DNA from: Massilia polaris
GTDB taxonomy: Bacteria > Pseudomonadota > Gammaproteobacteria > Burkholderiales > Burkholderiaceae_D
DNA: 64,000 nucleotides
Assembly: GCF_012927275.1 (NCBI RefSeq)
Contig: NZ_JABBGG010000007.1
Location: 124,001-188,000 of the forward strand
Direction of reading: 5' to 3'
Shown here: positions 46,722 through 56,260 of the stretch, piece by piece
How the letters are laid out: every line of letters starts with the position of its first letter
Numbering within the stretch: the stretch's first letter is position 1
Notes under the pieces: model-generated
Told to the model about the DNA's origin: nothing
Seen by the model: only the letters and a program-made list of their open reading frames with translations
Databases searched by the model: none
Translations under genes and position numbers: made by a program

Positions 46722-48215
46722 TTACGTGCGGTTGATCAGGAACGTCGCCAGCAGCGGCACCGGACGGCCGGTCGCGCCTTTTGCCGCGCCAGTCTTCCAT
46801 GCCGTACCAGCGATATCCAAGTGCGCCCAGGTGTACTTGCGCGTGAAGTTCTCGAGGAAGCACGCAGCCGTCACACTTGCACCGCCCGGCGTGCCAATGT
46901 TCGCCAGGTCCGCGAAGTTCGACTTCAGCTGCTCGTTATAGATCTCTTCAATCGGCAGGCGCCATGCGGTGTCGCTGGACTGCTTGCCGGCTGCCAGCAG
47001 TTCCGCCGCCAGCGCTTCGTGCTTGTCGTCGCTACGCGTGAACAGGCCCGAATTGTGGTGGCCCAGAGCCACGATGCACGCGCCAGTCAGCGTGGCGATA
47101 TCCACTACCACCGCAGGATTGAAACGCTCGGCATAGGTCAGCGCGTCGCACAGGATCAGGCGGCCTTCGGCGTCGGTGTTCAGGACTTCGATGGTCAAAC
47201 CGTTCATCGAGGTGACGATGTCGCCCGGCTTGGTCGCGCGGCCAGATGGCATGTTTTCGCATGCGGCCACGATGCCGATCACGTTCAGCTTCAGGCCCAT
47301 CTCGCCAATCGCGCGGAAGGTGCCGAGCACGGAGCCGGCGCCGCACATGTCGTACTTCATCTCGTCCATGCCAGGACCGGCCTTGATCGAGATGCCGCCG
47401 GTGTCGAAGGTGATGCCTTTGCCGACCAGCACCACTGGCGCGTCCTTGGCCTTGCCGCCCATGTGCTTGAGGACGATGAACTTTGGCGGCTGCTCGCTGC
47501 CGTTGGTCACGGACAGGAAGCTGCCCATCTTCAGCGCTTCGAGCTGCTTGCGCTCGAGGACTTCGACGCCGAACTTGAATTCAGCGGCCAGTTTCCTGGC
47601 CGTGTTGGCCAGGTAGGTCGGGGTGCAGACGTTCGGCGACAGGTTGCCCAGTTCCTTGGTCAGGTTCATGCCGTTGGCGATCGCGATCGATTGCGCCAGC
47701 GTGGCCTTGACCTGCGCGTTCGCGTCGGTCGCCAGCGTGATCTTGCGAACGCCGGTCGGAGCCGGGTCTTTCTTGCTCTTTTGCGCGTCGGTGCGGAACT
47801 CGCCCTCGTTGGCGGCGATGACGACGCAGCGCACCGCCCAGCTCACGTCGCGGTCTTTCACATCGGTCATCGGTAATGCGATAATGGCGTCCGTGGCGCC
47901 AATCGAGGCGAACGTCTTGAGGGTTGCGGTGACGGCGGACGTGAAGCTCTTTTCGCTGACGGTCTGATCGTTACCCATACCTACGAGCAGGACGCGCGCG
48001 GCAGCCGCGCCCGATACGCCGCGCAGCATCAGCGTCGAACCAGGCTTGCCGGTGATGTCGCCGGACTTGAGCGCAGCAGTGATTTCACCACCCTGATCGA
48101 GGGCCTTGGCCGCCTGCGACATTTTTTTGTTTTCGAATACCGCAACTGCGACACAGCCTGTTTTTGCCGACGTGATGGTGTTCTTTGTATCGAATGCTTT
48201 TATGCTAAAGTCCAT
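46722..48215 (-). CDS. pepA: Leucyl aminopeptidase (M17)
   Basis: A 497-residue cytosolic zinc/manganese aminopeptidase. The C-terminal catalytic domain has [32 protein letters not shown] and the family signature NTDAEGRL. The N-terminal domain has the macro-like [18 protein letters not shown] precedes the ATG at 48215; upstream in-frame codons are not used. It is divergent from lptF with only 59 bases between. Confidence 0.95.
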   Translation of the reverse strand: MDFSIKAFDTKNTITSAKTGCVAVAVFENKKMSQAAKALDQGGEITAALKSGDITGKPGSTLMLRGVSGAAAARVLLVGMGNDQTVSEKSFTSAVTATLKTFASIGATDAIIALPMTDVKDRDVSWAVRCVVIAANEGEFRTDAQKSKKDPAPTGVRKITLATDANAQVKATLAQSIAIANGMNLTKELGNLSPNVCTPTYLANTARKLAAEFKFGVEVLERKQLEALKMGSFLSVTNGSEQPPKFIVLKHMGGKAKDAPVVLVGKGITFDTGGISIKAGPGMDEMKYDMCGAGSVLGTFRAIGEMGLKLNVIGIVAACENMPSGRATKPGDIVTSMNGLTIEVLNTDAEGRLILCDALTYAERFNPAVVVDIATLTGACIVALGHHNSGLFTRSDDKHEALAAELLAAGKQSSDTAWRLPIEEIYNEQLKSNFADLANIGTPGGASVTAACFLENFTRKYTWAHLDIAGTAWKTGAAKGATGRPVPLLATFLINRT

Positions 48216-48274
48216 TTGGATCTCCATATCATGTTTGTGACGCGCACTGCTTAACCTGCGATTATAACTTTCCA

Positions 48275-49408
48275 ATGATCTTTCAACGCGCCCTGCGACG
48301 TGAACTGGCGAGTGCTGCCGGCGCCACCTTTACGATTCTTTTCTCAGTCCTGGCCACCTGGACCCTGATCTCCATCCTCGGCAAGGCTGCGGGCGGCAAG
48401 GTCGACTCGGGCGACGTCGTCGCGTTGATCGGTTTTGCAATCCTGAATTATCTGCCAACTATCCTGATTCTCACCAGTTTTATTTCAGTTTTGGTGGCCA
48501 TCACGCGCAGCTACCGCGACTCCGAGATGGTGGTGTGGTTCGCTTCGGGCATGTCGCTGCTGCGCTGGATCCCGCCGGTACTGACGTTCGGCCTGCCGCT
48601 GGTCGTATTGACCGGCGCCTTGAGCATGGTGGCGACGCCGTGGGCCAAGCTGAAAAGCGAGGAGTTCGTCCAGCGCTTCGAAAAACGCGAGGACCTGAAG
48701 AAGGTCTCGCCGGGCCAGTTCAAGGAGTCCACGTCGAGCAATCGCGTGTTCTTCGTCGAAGGCGTGTCGGGCGAATCGACGGTGGTGCAGAACGTGTTCG
48801 TCAATACGGTGGAAAAAGACGGGAACACCGTGGTGGTCGCAAAGGAAGGCGTCATCGAGCGCCAGCCGGACGGCAGCAACTTCCTGGTGCTGAAGAACGG
48901 TCGCCGCTATCAAGGCGTGCCTGGGCAGGCCGATTTCCAGTCGATGGAGTTCGACCGTTACAGCATGCGCGTTTCGACCAAGGTGCCGGCGCTCGGCGCC
49001 GACCTGCCGGTCGATACCTTGTCGACGCCGGCGCTGCTGGCGGCGCCCAACCGCTACACGATGTCCGAACTGTTGAAGCGCGTGGCAGCCCCGGTCAGTT
49101 GCCTGATCCTGATGCTGCTGGCGATCCCGCTCGGTTTCGTCAATCCGCGCGCCGGCAGCGCGGCCAACCTGATCCTCGCCTTGCTGATCTTCTTCACCTA
49201 TAAAAACCTGGAGAAGATGGCGGAAGCCGCGATCAGGCAGGGCAAGATGGACTTTTCCGCCGCTTCATGGCCGCTGCACGTCGTCGCCGCCCTGTGCGTG
49301 GTGCTGCTGTTCGCATGGCGCGTCAACCCGAATCACCGCTACCACCCGCTGGTACTGTGGGGCGCTTTCAAGCGATCCCGCACCGCGCGCAAAGGAGCGC
49401 CTGCCTGA
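48275..49408 (+). CDS. lptF: LPS export ABC transporter permease LptF
   Basis: An inner-membrane subunit of the LptB2FG complex that extracts LPS for transport. The 377 residues have six predicted helices and a periplasmic beta-jellyroll-like domain between them. Segments ILSF-like VSSL and [16 protein letters not shown] are as in the family, as is [18 protein letters not shown] near the end. There is no visible Shine-Dalgarno sequence; TATAAC at 48263-48268 lies 6 bases before the ATG. The stop overlaps the lptG start. Confidence 0.93.
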   Translation: MIFQRALRRELASAAGATFTILFSVLATWTLISILGKAAGGKVDSGDVVALIGFAILNYLPTILILTSFISVLVAITRSYRDSEMVVWFASGMSLLRWIPPVLTFGLPLVVLTGALSMVATPWAKLKSEEFVQRFEKREDLKKVSPGQFKESTSSNRVFFVEGVSGESTVVQNVFVNTVEKDGNTVVVAKEGVIERQPDGSNFLVLKNGRRYQGVPGQADFQSMEFDRYSMRVSTKVPALGADLPVDTLSTPALLAAPNRYTMSELLKRVAAPVSCLILMLLAIPLGFVNPRAGSAANLILALLIFFTYKNLEKMAEAAIRQGKMDFSAASWPLHVVAALCVVLLFAWRVNPNHRYHPLVLWGAFKRSRTARKGAPA

Positions 49409-50565
49409 TGAAAGTCCTTCAACGCTATTTCGCGGTCTCGATCCTGCAGGCCGTCGCGTTCGTGCTGGTCGCCTTCCTGGCGCTGATCTCCTTCATGGAC
49501 CTGACCAGCGAGCTGCCGGACGTCGGCAAGGACGGCTACGAGATCCAGCACGCCTTCCTGTACGTGCTGATGCTGGTGCCGGGCCACGTGTATGAAGTGA
49601 TGCCGGTCGCCGCGCTGATCGGCACCATCTACACGATGGCGCAGTTTGCCAGTTCGTCCGAATTCACCATCATGCGCGCCTCGAGCATGTCGACCCAGAT
49701 GGCCGCCGCGATGCTCTTCAGGATCGGCGCCGTGCTGGTGCTGGTGACCTTCGTGTTCGGTGAACTGATCACCCCGCGCACCGCGCCGTGGGCGGAGAAG
49801 CTCAAGCTCAGCGCGCAGGGCGCGTCGGTGTCGCAGCAGTTCAAGTCGGGCATGTGGACCAAGGACGTGGTGCGCAACGACGGCGTGAAGGGCGAGATCA
49901 CCGGCTCGCGCTTCTTCAACGTCAGCGAGTTCCGTCCGGATGGCCGCCTGGCCGGCATCAAGCTGTACGAGTTCGATAACGACTTCCGCATGCGCTCCCT
50001 GATTACCGCGAAGTCCGGCGTCTTCGAAGGGAACAACAAGTGGCGCCTGGAAGACGTGACGGAAACCGTGTTCTCCAATTCGGCGGCAGTGGCCGCGCAG
50101 AAGCAGGGTACGTTCGGCCAGGAGACCAGCGCGGTCACAACCCGCAAGCTGGAGAGCATGACGCTGGCGTCCGAAGTCACGCCGAAGATCCTGTCGGTGT
50201 CGTCGGCCGACCCTGAGCGCATGTCGGCCAATGAGCTGGCCGTCTACACGCGCCACCTGGCCGAGAACCGCCAGGAGACCGACCGCTTCAAGATCGCGTT
50301 CTGGAAGAAGCTGATCGATCCGTTCGCGATCTTCGTCCTGATGGCGCTGGCGCTGCCGTTCGCCTACCTGCACACGCGCAGCGGCGGCGTGAGCCTGAAG
50401 ATCTTCATCGGCATCATGATCGGGGTGAGCTTCATCCTGATGAACACGCTGTTCTCGCACCTTGGCCTGCTCAGCACCTGGCCGGCGTTCATCACGGCGG
50501 TGGCGCCCAGTTTGCTGTTCCTGCTGCTGGCGCTGGGCGCCTTGTGGTGGGTGGAGCGGCACTGA
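49408..50565 (+). CDS. lptG: LPS export ABC transporter permease LptG
   Basis: The second permease of LptB2FG, 385 residues, with [44 protein letters not shown] (coupling-helix region) and LALPFAYLHTRSGGVSLKIFIGI. Its ATG overlaps the lptF stop (TGATG), so the pair is translationally coupled, the normal arrangement. Its stop in turn overlaps the chelatase start. Confidence 0.94.
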   Translation: MKVLQRYFAVSILQAVAFVLVAFLALISFMDLTSELPDVGKDGYEIQHAFLYVLMLVPGHVYEVMPVAALIGTIYTMAQFASSSEFTIMRASSMSTQMAAAMLFRIGAVLVLVTFVFGELITPRTAPWAEKLKLSAQGASVSQQFKSGMWTKDVVRNDGVKGEITGSRFFNVSEFRPDGRLAGIKLYEFDNDFRMRSLITAKSGVFEGNNKWRLEDVTETVFSNSAAVAAQKQGTFGQETSAVTTRKLESMTLASEVTPKILSVSSADPERMSANELAVYTRHLAENRQETDRFKIAFWKKLIDPFAIFVLMALALPFAYLHTRSGGVSLKIFIGIMIGVSFILMNTLFSHLGLLSTWPAFITAVAPSLLFLLLALGALWWVERH

Positions 50566-50939
50566 TGGCCGGCCGCGCGCTGATCCTGTTCGCGCACGGC
50601 GCCCGCGCCGAATCGTGGAAGGCGCCGTTCGAGCGCCTGCGCGGCATGACGCAGGCGCGCATGCCGGACGTGCCGGTATCGCTGGCCTTCCTCGAGCTGA
50701 TGGAGCCGCGCCTGCCGGCGCAGGTGGCTGCGCTTGCGGCCGAAGGCGTCTCCGGCATCACCGTCGTCCCGGTTTTCCTGGGGCAGGGCGGCCATGTGCT
50801 GCGCGACCTGCCGCTGATGATCGACGCACTGCGCGTCGCGCACCCCGGTGTGGCGATCACGGTCGTGGGTGCGGTCGGCGAAGATCCCGATGTGCTGAAG
50901 GCCATGACCGACTTTTGTGTCGCGGCGGCAAGACCCTAA
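50565..50939 (+). CDS. CbiX/SirB-type chelatase
   Basis: A 124-residue single-domain class II chelatase. MAGRALILFAHGARAESW holds the conserved active-site His, and VPVFLGQGGHVLRDL the second His. The family inserts Co or Fe into sirohydrochlorin. Siroheme made with CobA (53198-53956) and inserted by such an enzyme would serve the sulfite reductase encoded at 57538-59226. Start overlaps the lptG stop. Confidence 0.85.
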   Translation: MAGRALILFAHGARAESWKAPFERLRGMTQARMPDVPVSLAFLELMEPRLPAQVAALAAEGVSGITVVPVFLGQGGHVLRDLPLMIDALRVAHPGVAITVVGAVGEDPDVLKAMTDFCVAAARP

Positions 50940-51063
50940 GCAATCGCATCCTTTTTACTGTTGTTGAATCCGGTTGCGCACTTTCTGCGTACACAGATAG
51001 CCAGGAGCGGCATCCGCTCCGCCAAGGCGATCCCATCAACAGCTGATAATAAGGAGTGTCATC

Positions 51064-51957
51064 GTGAAACCAAGTTTTCGTTCGGCATTAATCATCGTGG
51101 CTGCTGTCAGCGCCGTCTCCGTATCGCACGCAGCAGACAGCAAATCCCGGCGCGGCGGCAACGCCTGCGCCAGCGGCATGGAGGCGCAGAAGGGTGACCG
51201 CCACCAGCCGCTGATGGCAGTCGGCCTCACTGCCGACCAGCGCCTGATCTGTTTCAGCGAGAACCGTCCGGGCGACGCGCGCGCGCTCGGCATGGTAAGC
51301 GGCCTGATGTCAGGTGACATGCTCGTCGGCATCGACTTCCGCGTGCAGGACGGCATGCTGTACGGCGTCAGCAAGGCCGGCGGCATTTACCAGATCGATA
51401 CCGCCACCGCCGTTGCGACAAAAGTCAGCCAGCTGACCGTTGCCCTTGAGGGAACCCAGTTTGGCGTCGATTTCAACCCGGCGGCGGACCGCCTGCGCGT
51501 CGTCAGCGATACCGGACAAAACCTGCGTCACAACATCGGCAGCGGGGGTGTCACGATCGTCGACGGCGTCCTCAACTATACGGCGGGAACGGCCGCGACC
51601 GGCGTCACCGGCTCGGCATATACGAACAACGACCTGAACGCCGCGACCGCCACCACGCTGTTCGCGCTCGACAGCATGCTCGACCAGGTTGCGCTGCAGT
51701 CGCCGCCTAACGCCGGCACCCTCGCGGCAACCGGAAAGCTGGGCATGGATGTTGCGGCCGTGGCAGGTTTCGACATCTATAACCGCGTGCGCGACGGCGC
51801 CAGTGTCGGCGCGGAAGCGCTCGCCGTGCTCGGCATGGCCGGCGCGGACGGGGCGCTGTACTCGGTCGACCTGTTGACCGGAAAAGCCAGCGCACGGGGA
51901 AGTTTCGCGCGCGGCGCCCAGGTCAGCGATATCGCGATACCGCTGAACCAGGACTAG
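51064..51957 (+). CDS. DUF4394 domain exported protein
   Basis: The 297-residue protein has a signal peptide (KPSFRSALIIVAAVSAVSVSHA) followed by a DUF4394-type beta-propeller-like region. It shows DMLVGIDFRVQDGMLYGVSK, TQFGVDFNPAADRLRVVSDTGQNLRHN and TTLFALDSMLDQVALQSPPNAG. The domain's role is unknown. GTG 51064 is the start, supported by AAGGAG 8 bases upstream. No transcriptional link to neighbours is evident. Confidence 0.85.
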   Translation: MKPSFRSALIIVAAVSAVSVSHAADSKSRRGGNACASGMEAQKGDRHQPLMAVGLTADQRLICFSENRPGDARALGMVSGLMSGDMLVGIDFRVQDGMLYGVSKAGGIYQIDTATAVATKVSQLTVALEGTQFGVDFNPAADRLRVVSDTGQNLRHNIGSGGVTIVDGVLNYTAGTAATGVTGSAYTNNDLNAATATTLFALDSMLDQVALQSPPNAGTLAATGKLGMDVAAVAGFDIYNRVRDGASVGAEALAVLGMAGADGALYSVDLLTGKASARGSFARGAQVSDIAIPLNQD

Positions 51958-51961
51958 GCGC

Positions 51962-52276
51962 TTAGCGGGCGACGCCGAACACGCGGTCCAGCAAGGTCAC
52001 ATTTTGCCTTGCCGGGATCGCCTGTTCGACCATGCCCGCCCATTGCTCCGACAACTGCTGGCAGGTGGCGCGCAATACCGGCGCCAGGTCGCCATGCCCG
52101 GCAAGCGCCTTCAGGTGCCGTTCGATGACGGACGCCAGCTTGAGGCAGGTGCCCGCGTCGTCGCCGCGGGTGCTGTAGTGCGACATCAGGTGCCGCGCGG
52201 CCGACACCAGCAGCTCGGGCTGGGAGGACAGGGTGCCAGGCTCTTCAATTGCCCTGGTCGATTGTTCGATAGCCAT
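51962..52276 (-). CDS. Hypothetical protein
   Basis: A 104-residue, mostly helical protein (SAARHLMSHYSTRGDDAGTC, LASVIERHLKALAGH). AAGGAGCGTTGC before the ATG is a strong ribosome site. It lies downstream of hemP on the same strand (74 bases apart) and may share its iron-controlled promoter; helical bundle shape fits small haem- or iron-related helper proteins, but this is only context. No family recognised. Confidence 0.65.
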   Translation of the reverse strand: MAIEQSTRAIEEPGTLSSQPELLVSAARHLMSHYSTRGDDAGTCLKLASVIERHLKALAGHGDLAPVLRATCQQLSEQWAGMVEQAIPARQNVTLLDRVFGVAR

Positions 52277-52350
52277 GCAACGCTCCTTGGATAGATGAAG
52301 TGATTGGCTGGCTACCGCGGCGGCGGCTGCGGATGGCTGGCTGGGTGAAT

Positions 52351-52548
52351 TCAGGCGGTCAGGATCAGCTTGCCCAGGCGGGTGACGCGAAGCTCGTACA
52401 CCTTGCCTTCGTGTTCGATGTGCACGGATTTACCGTGGCCGAACAGGTGCCGGCTGTCGAAGCGCGGGACTTGCTGGCTGTTGCACTCAAGCTGCGTTGG
52501 TTTAGGCAGGTCGGATTCCGGAGAAATTTTCGTCGTCGGCATGCTCAT
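52351..52548 (-). CDS. hemP: Hemin uptake protein HemP
   Basis: A 65-residue protein whose second half (VPRFDSRHLFGHGKSVHIEHEGKVYELRVTRLGKLILT) is the full HemP pattern (S..LF......I.H....Y.LR.TR.GKLILTK). It is associated with haem uptake and, in betaproteobacteria, with positive control of haem receptor genes. It is directly controlled by a Fur box that ends 2 bases before ATG 52548. ATG 52542 is an alternative start. No haem receptor gene is adjacent. Confidence 0.88.
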   Translation of the reverse strand: MSMPTTKISPESDLPKPTQLECNSQQVPRFDSRHLFGHGKSVHIEHEGKVYELRVTRLGKLILTA

Positions 52549-52549
52549 T

Positions 52550-52601
52550 AAATGAGAACTATTCTCATTTGGATTATGTCCGATCTGTGCAGCGATTGCA
52601 A
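52550..52601 (-). promoter_or_regulatory. hemP promoter with overlapping Fur box
   Basis: On the minus strand TTGCAA (52596-52601), 17 bp, CATAAT (52573-52578) form a good sigma-70 promoter. A perfect inverted repeat, arms AAATGAGAA and TTCTCATTT with 3-base centre (52550-52570), overlaps the predicted start. It matches Fur-box half-sites (TGAGAA/TTCTCA). Iron-loaded Fur would block transcription. The leader would be about 20 bases with no clear Shine-Dalgarno sequence. Confidence 0.8.
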
Positions 52602-52622
52602 GCCGTGTAAACACCTTTGGCG

Positions 52623-53201
52623 ATGGAAACCTCAGTTCGTCGCAGCTTGAGCTGCGTCAGTTGCAACCGGGCCCGCACGTTTGACGCGATTTTTAAAGCG
52701 GCACACACTCGACTGAACACCCTGGCGTTGTCCGGGGCCCGGAATGAGCTTGCGATGCTGACACTTGCCTGGAAAATCCTCGTTTGCGAAGTGCTGGCTG
52801 CCTTGACCCGCGCAAGGGGGCACGGGCATGCTTTGATGACCATGATGCCGCCTGTCGTCAGGCGCATGCGCTGCGCACGCCGGATGGAGTCGCTGGCGGT
52901 GCGGCTCGCGTCGATGCGCCGCAAGATCAATGCGTTTGAAGCGAGCCTTGCCGCCGGGGCGTTCCGGGAAGCGGTCGATGCGGACTTTACGATCCGCGAA
53001 ATGCTGAAGGGGCTGAAGGAAGATATCCGCCACATCCGCTGTGAGATGGCGGCGGTGCCGTTGGTCTCGCACTCCGGCTTTGGCGGGCAGCGCTTGGGCG
53101 CGGCGATTGCGCATCTGCATGCGGTGGCTGAGGAAACCTATGTGGCGGCGGACCGGTTGCTGTGGGAGATCGGCGAGCACGACCTCAAGTATATTTCTTA
53201 G
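52623..53201 (+). CDS. Hypothetical protein
   Basis: A 192-residue protein from ATG 52623 (or TTG 52617) with Cys pair CVSCN near the start, basic helices (RRMRCARRMESLAVRLASMRRK) and a soluble C-terminus (AAIAHLHAVAEETYVAADRLLWEI). No family recognised and no clear ribosome site. The opposite strand also has an open frame, but its composition (runs of Arg, Pro, His, Gln) is typical of a shadow. It overlaps the 3' end of cobA by 4 bases. Confidence 0.5.
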   Translation: METSVRRSLSCVSCNRARTFDAIFKAAHTRLNTLALSGARNELAMLTLAWKILVCEVLAALTRARGHGHALMTMMPPVVRRMRCARRMESLAVRLASMRRKINAFEASLAAGAFREAVDADFTIREMLKGLKEDIRHIRCEMAAVPLVSHSGFGGQRLGAAIAHLHAVAEETYVAADRLLWEIGEHDLKYIS

Positions 53202-53956
53202 GCGCTTAGTCGCCGCTCGCACTCCGTAGCGTCGGAATCAGGCGCCTGGTGCGCGCGCTGGTGCATCGCATCGCCCAGCATTACAAGAACGGGTCCGTGC
53301 GCGGCGCCGAGGCCGCGCGCCAGCGTCTCGATCGTCAGGCGGAAGATACGCTGGTCCGGACGGCTGCAGTTCTCGATGACGACCACTGGCGTTTCAGCGC
53401 GTCGTCCCTGATCCAGCAGGCGCTGCGCGGTGGCGATCGCCTCGCGGCCGCCCATGTACTGCACCAGCGTGTCGGTGTCCGGAATCGCAGTGTGTCCATC
53501 GTGATCGGGCGCGGTGCTGGACGTGAAGAAGGCCACGCTGCGCGCGACGCCACGTTTGGTCAGCGGCTGTTTAGTAGCCGATGCCGCAGCCAGCGCAGTC
53601 GTGATACCCGGGACGACTTCAACCGCAATGCCGGCTTCTTCAAGCGCGCGCAGTTCTTCGTCGGCGCGGCCGAACAGCATCGGGTCGCCGCCTTTCAGCC
53701 GCACCACCAGCGGGAACTTGTGCGCGTTGTCGACCAGCTGCTTGTTGATGAAAGCCTGCGCCGTCGACAGCTGGCCGCAGCGTTTGCCGACCGGGATCTT
53801 GAGCGCTTGCGGGCATAGTTCGAGCATCTCGGGTGTCACCAGCGCGTCGTGCAGCACGACGTCGGCTTGCGCCAGCAGGCGCGCACCGCGCAGGGTGATC
53901 AGGTCCTGGGCGCCGGGGCCAGCGCCGATCAGGAAAACTTTTCCGAGTGCTGCCAT
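53198..53956 (-). CDS. cobA: Uroporphyrinogen-III C-methyltransferase
   Basis: Methylates uroporphyrinogen III to precorrin-2, on the path to siroheme. A 252-residue SUMT-family enzyme with VFLIGAGPGAQDLITLRG, VVRLKGGDPMLFGRADEE and VVPGITTALAAASAT. It is last gene of the cys operon, 12 bases after cysN. It supplies siroheme for the CysI-type reductase in the same operon. Confidence 0.95.
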   Translation of the reverse strand: MAALGKVFLIGAGPGAQDLITLRGARLLAQADVVLHDALVTPEMLELCPQALKIPVGKRCGQLSTAQAFINKQLVDNAHKFPLVVRLKGGDPMLFGRADEELRALEEAGIAVEVVPGITTALAAASATKQPLTKRGVARSVAFFTSSTAPDHDGHTAIPDTDTLVQYMGGREAIATAQRLLDQGRRAETPVVVIENCSRPDQRIFRLTIETLARGLGAAHGPVLVMLGDAMHQRAHQAPDSDATECERRLSA

Positions 53957-53968
53957 GCTGCTCTCCTG

Positions 53969-55291
53969 TTAGGCCGTGAGGCGGATCATGCCCGCAGCGA
54001 CGGTCTGGTGGGTGACTTCATCGATCAGGATAAACGCACCGGTGGCGCGGATATCATCATAGGCGTCGGCGGCCAAAGGCTGCTGCACGGTCAGCGCGAT
54101 GCGCGCGATGTCGTTCAGTTTAAGGCCTTCCGCGCTGTGGCGCTGCTGGGTGTTGATGTCCAACAGCGAGTCGATCGCCGTCACCTTGGCCGCGGTCTGC
54201 TTGGTGCCATGCTTGATCCAGTATTTGCGGCGCAGGTCGAGCGGTTCATCGGACATCCAGCATACGTCCGCTGCCAGGTTCTTGAGCAGCGTGGCTGGCT
54301 GCGCGCTCCCTGCCAGCAGGTCGCCGCGCGAGATGTCGAGGTATTCGTTCAGCAGCAGCGTGACCGACTGGCCGACGGCCGCGCTCTGGTGCGAACCTTC
54401 GAAGGTGAGGATGTCCTTGACGGTCGCGGCCTGGCCCGATGGCTGCACCACCAGCTTGTCGCCGACACTGACCTTGCCCGCCTCGATGCGGCCCATGTAG
54501 CCGCGGAAGTCGTTGGCTTCGTGGCCGTTGTGGCGCGCCACCAGCTGTACCGGGAAGCGGAAGGGCGCATCGTGCGATTCGTCGTACACCGACAGCGACT
54601 CAAGCAGTTCGATCAGCGGCGGGCCGTCGTACCAGGCCATCTTGCCGCTGCGCTCGACGACGTTGTCGCCGGTGAGGGCGGACAGCGGAATAGGCGTGAT
54701 GTCCTTCAGGCCGAGCGTCGCGGCGAATTCGCCGTACGCCTTGACGATACGGTCGTACACCGACTGGTCGTAGTTCACCAGGTCCATCTTGTTGACCGCG
54801 ACGATCACGTGCTCGATCTGCAGCAGGTGGGCGATGGTCGAATGGCGCTTGGTCTGGATCAGCAGGTCGACGCCGCCGTCTTCGCGCAGCTTGACCTTCG
54901 ATACGTCGACCAGGATGATCACAGCATCGGCGGTCGATGCGCCCGTCACCATGTTGCGGGTGTACTGCTCATGGCCCGGCGTGTCGGCGATGATGAACTT
55001 GCGGCGCGGCGTGGCGAAGTAGCGGTAGGCTACGTCGATGGTGATGCCCTGTTCGCGCTCGGCTTCCAGGCCGTCGGTCAGCAGCGACAGGTCGACCGCG
55101 TCGCCCACGGTGCGCTTGTGCTTGGAGCGCGACATCGCGTCGAGCTGGTCGGCGAAGATGCCTTTGCTGTCGAACAGCAGGCGGCCGATCAGCGTGCTCT
55201 TGCCGTCGTCGACGGAGCCCGCGGTAATGAAGCGAAGCAGTCCCCGCTCGCCAGATCGCTGGCCGGTCAAGTTTTCGTTCATGGCGTTCAT
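53969..55291 (-). CDS. cysN: Sulfate adenylyltransferase subunit 1 (GTPase)
   Basis: The regulatory GTPase of ATP sulfurylase, 440 residues. EF-Tu-like G motifs: GSVDDGKSTLIGRLL (G1), DTPGHEQYTRNM (G3) and NKMDLV (G4), then two beta-barrel domains. The ATG at 55291 overlaps the cysD stop by ATGA. No APS kinase domain (CysC) is fused, consistent with the APS-reductase-type CysH. Confidence 0.95.
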   Translation of the reverse strand: MNAMNENLTGQRSGERGLLRFITAGSVDDGKSTLIGRLLFDSKGIFADQLDAMSRSKHKRTVGDAVDLSLLTDGLEAEREQGITIDVAYRYFATPRRKFIIADTPGHEQYTRNMVTGASTADAVIILVDVSKVKLREDGGVDLLIQTKRHSTIAHLLQIEHVIVAVNKMDLVNYDQSVYDRIVKAYGEFAATLGLKDITPIPLSALTGDNVVERSGKMAWYDGPPLIELLESLSVYDESHDAPFRFPVQLVARHNGHEANDFRGYMGRIEAGKVSVGDKLVVQPSGQAATVKDILTFEGSHQSAAVGQSVTLLLNEYLDISRGDLLAGSAQPATLLKNLAADVCWMSDEPLDLRRKYWIKHGTKQTAAKVTAIDSLLDINTQQRHSAEGLKLNDIARIALTVQQPLAADAYDDIRATGAFILIDEVTHQTVAAGMIRLTA

Positions 55292-56229
55292 CAGAAGTAT
55301 CCTGCTTTCTTGCGTTTTTCCATTGAGGCTTCGGAGGTCTGGTCGTCCATCCGGGTGGCGCCGCGCTCGGTGATCTGGGTGATGGCGGTTTCGGCGATGA
55401 TCGCTTCGACCGTCGATGCGTCCGAGCTCACAGGGCAAGTGCACGAGATGTCGCCCACGGTGCGGAAGCGCACCACCTGCGTTTCGACCGTTTCGCCTTC
55501 GCGCGCTGGCGTCAGTGGCGTCAGAGGCACAAGAAGGCCGTTGCGCGGAATAACCTGGCGCTCGTGCGCGAAGTAGATCGGCGGCAGTTCCAGCTTTTCG
55601 CGCTGGATGTACAGCCAGACGTCGAGCTCAGTCCAGTTCGAGATCGGGAACACGCGCATGTTCTCGCCCGGGTGCACGCGGGTGTTGTACAGGTCCCAGA
55701 GTTCCGGGCGCTGCGCCTTCGGGTCCCACTGGCCGAATTCGTCGCGGAAGGAGAAGATGCGTTCCTTGGCGCGGGCTTTCTCTTCGTCGCGGCGGGCGCC
55801 GCCGATGCAGGCGTCGAAGCCGTGTTCGGCGATCGTTTCGAGCAGCGTGACGGCTTGCGCGGCGTTGCGCGAATCGGTCGCCGGATTACGCAGGCGTACC
55901 GTGCCGCGCTTGATCGAGTCTTCTACGCTGCCCACGATCAGGCGTTCGCCCAGTTCGGCCACGCGCTTGTCGCGGAAGGTGATCACTTCATCGAAGTTAT
56001 GGCCGGTGTCGATGTGCACCAGCGGGAACGGGAATTTACCCGGGCGGAAGGCCTTCTCGGCCAGGCGCAGCAGCACCACCGAGTCTTTACCGCCCGAGAA
56101 CAGCAGGGCAGGGTTGGCGCATTCGGCCGCTACCTCGCGCATGATGTGGATCGCTTCCGATTCCAGCGCGTCGAGGTGGCGCGCGTTGACGTCGGCGAGC
56201 AAGTGCGTCTTGTCGGTGATTGTGTTCAT
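55291..56229 (-). CDS. cysD: Sulfate adenylyltransferase subunit 2
   Basis: The catalytic subunit that makes adenylyl sulfate (APS) from ATP and sulfate. The 312 residues show the PP-loop LLFSGGKDSVVLL, HIDTGHNFDEVI, GGARRDEEKARAKER and the C-terminal MEKRKKAGYF. Normal length. It sits between cysH and cysN. Confidence 0.96.
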   Translation of the reverse strand: MNTITDKTHLLADVNARHLDALESEAIHIMREVAAECANPALLFSGGKDSVVLLRLAEKAFRPGKFPFPLVHIDTGHNFDEVITFRDKRVAELGERLIVGSVEDSIKRGTVRLRNPATDSRNAAQAVTLLETIAEHGFDACIGGARRDEEKARAKERIFSFRDEFGQWDPKAQRPELWDLYNTRVHPGENMRVFPISNWTELDVWLYIQREKLELPPIYFAHERQVIPRNGLLVPLTPLTPAREGETVETQVVRFRTVGDISCTCPVSSDASTVEAIIAETAITQITERGATRMDDQTSEASMEKRKKAGYF

Positions 56230-56260
56230 GGTGGCTGTACCTGTTGTCTGGTGGCGGCGC

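Noticed and set aside
52632-53222. Minus-strand frame opposite the hypothetical gene at 52623-53201
   Set aside because: Composition (Arg, His, Gln, Pro) fits a shadow; the plus-strand frame looks more protein-like.
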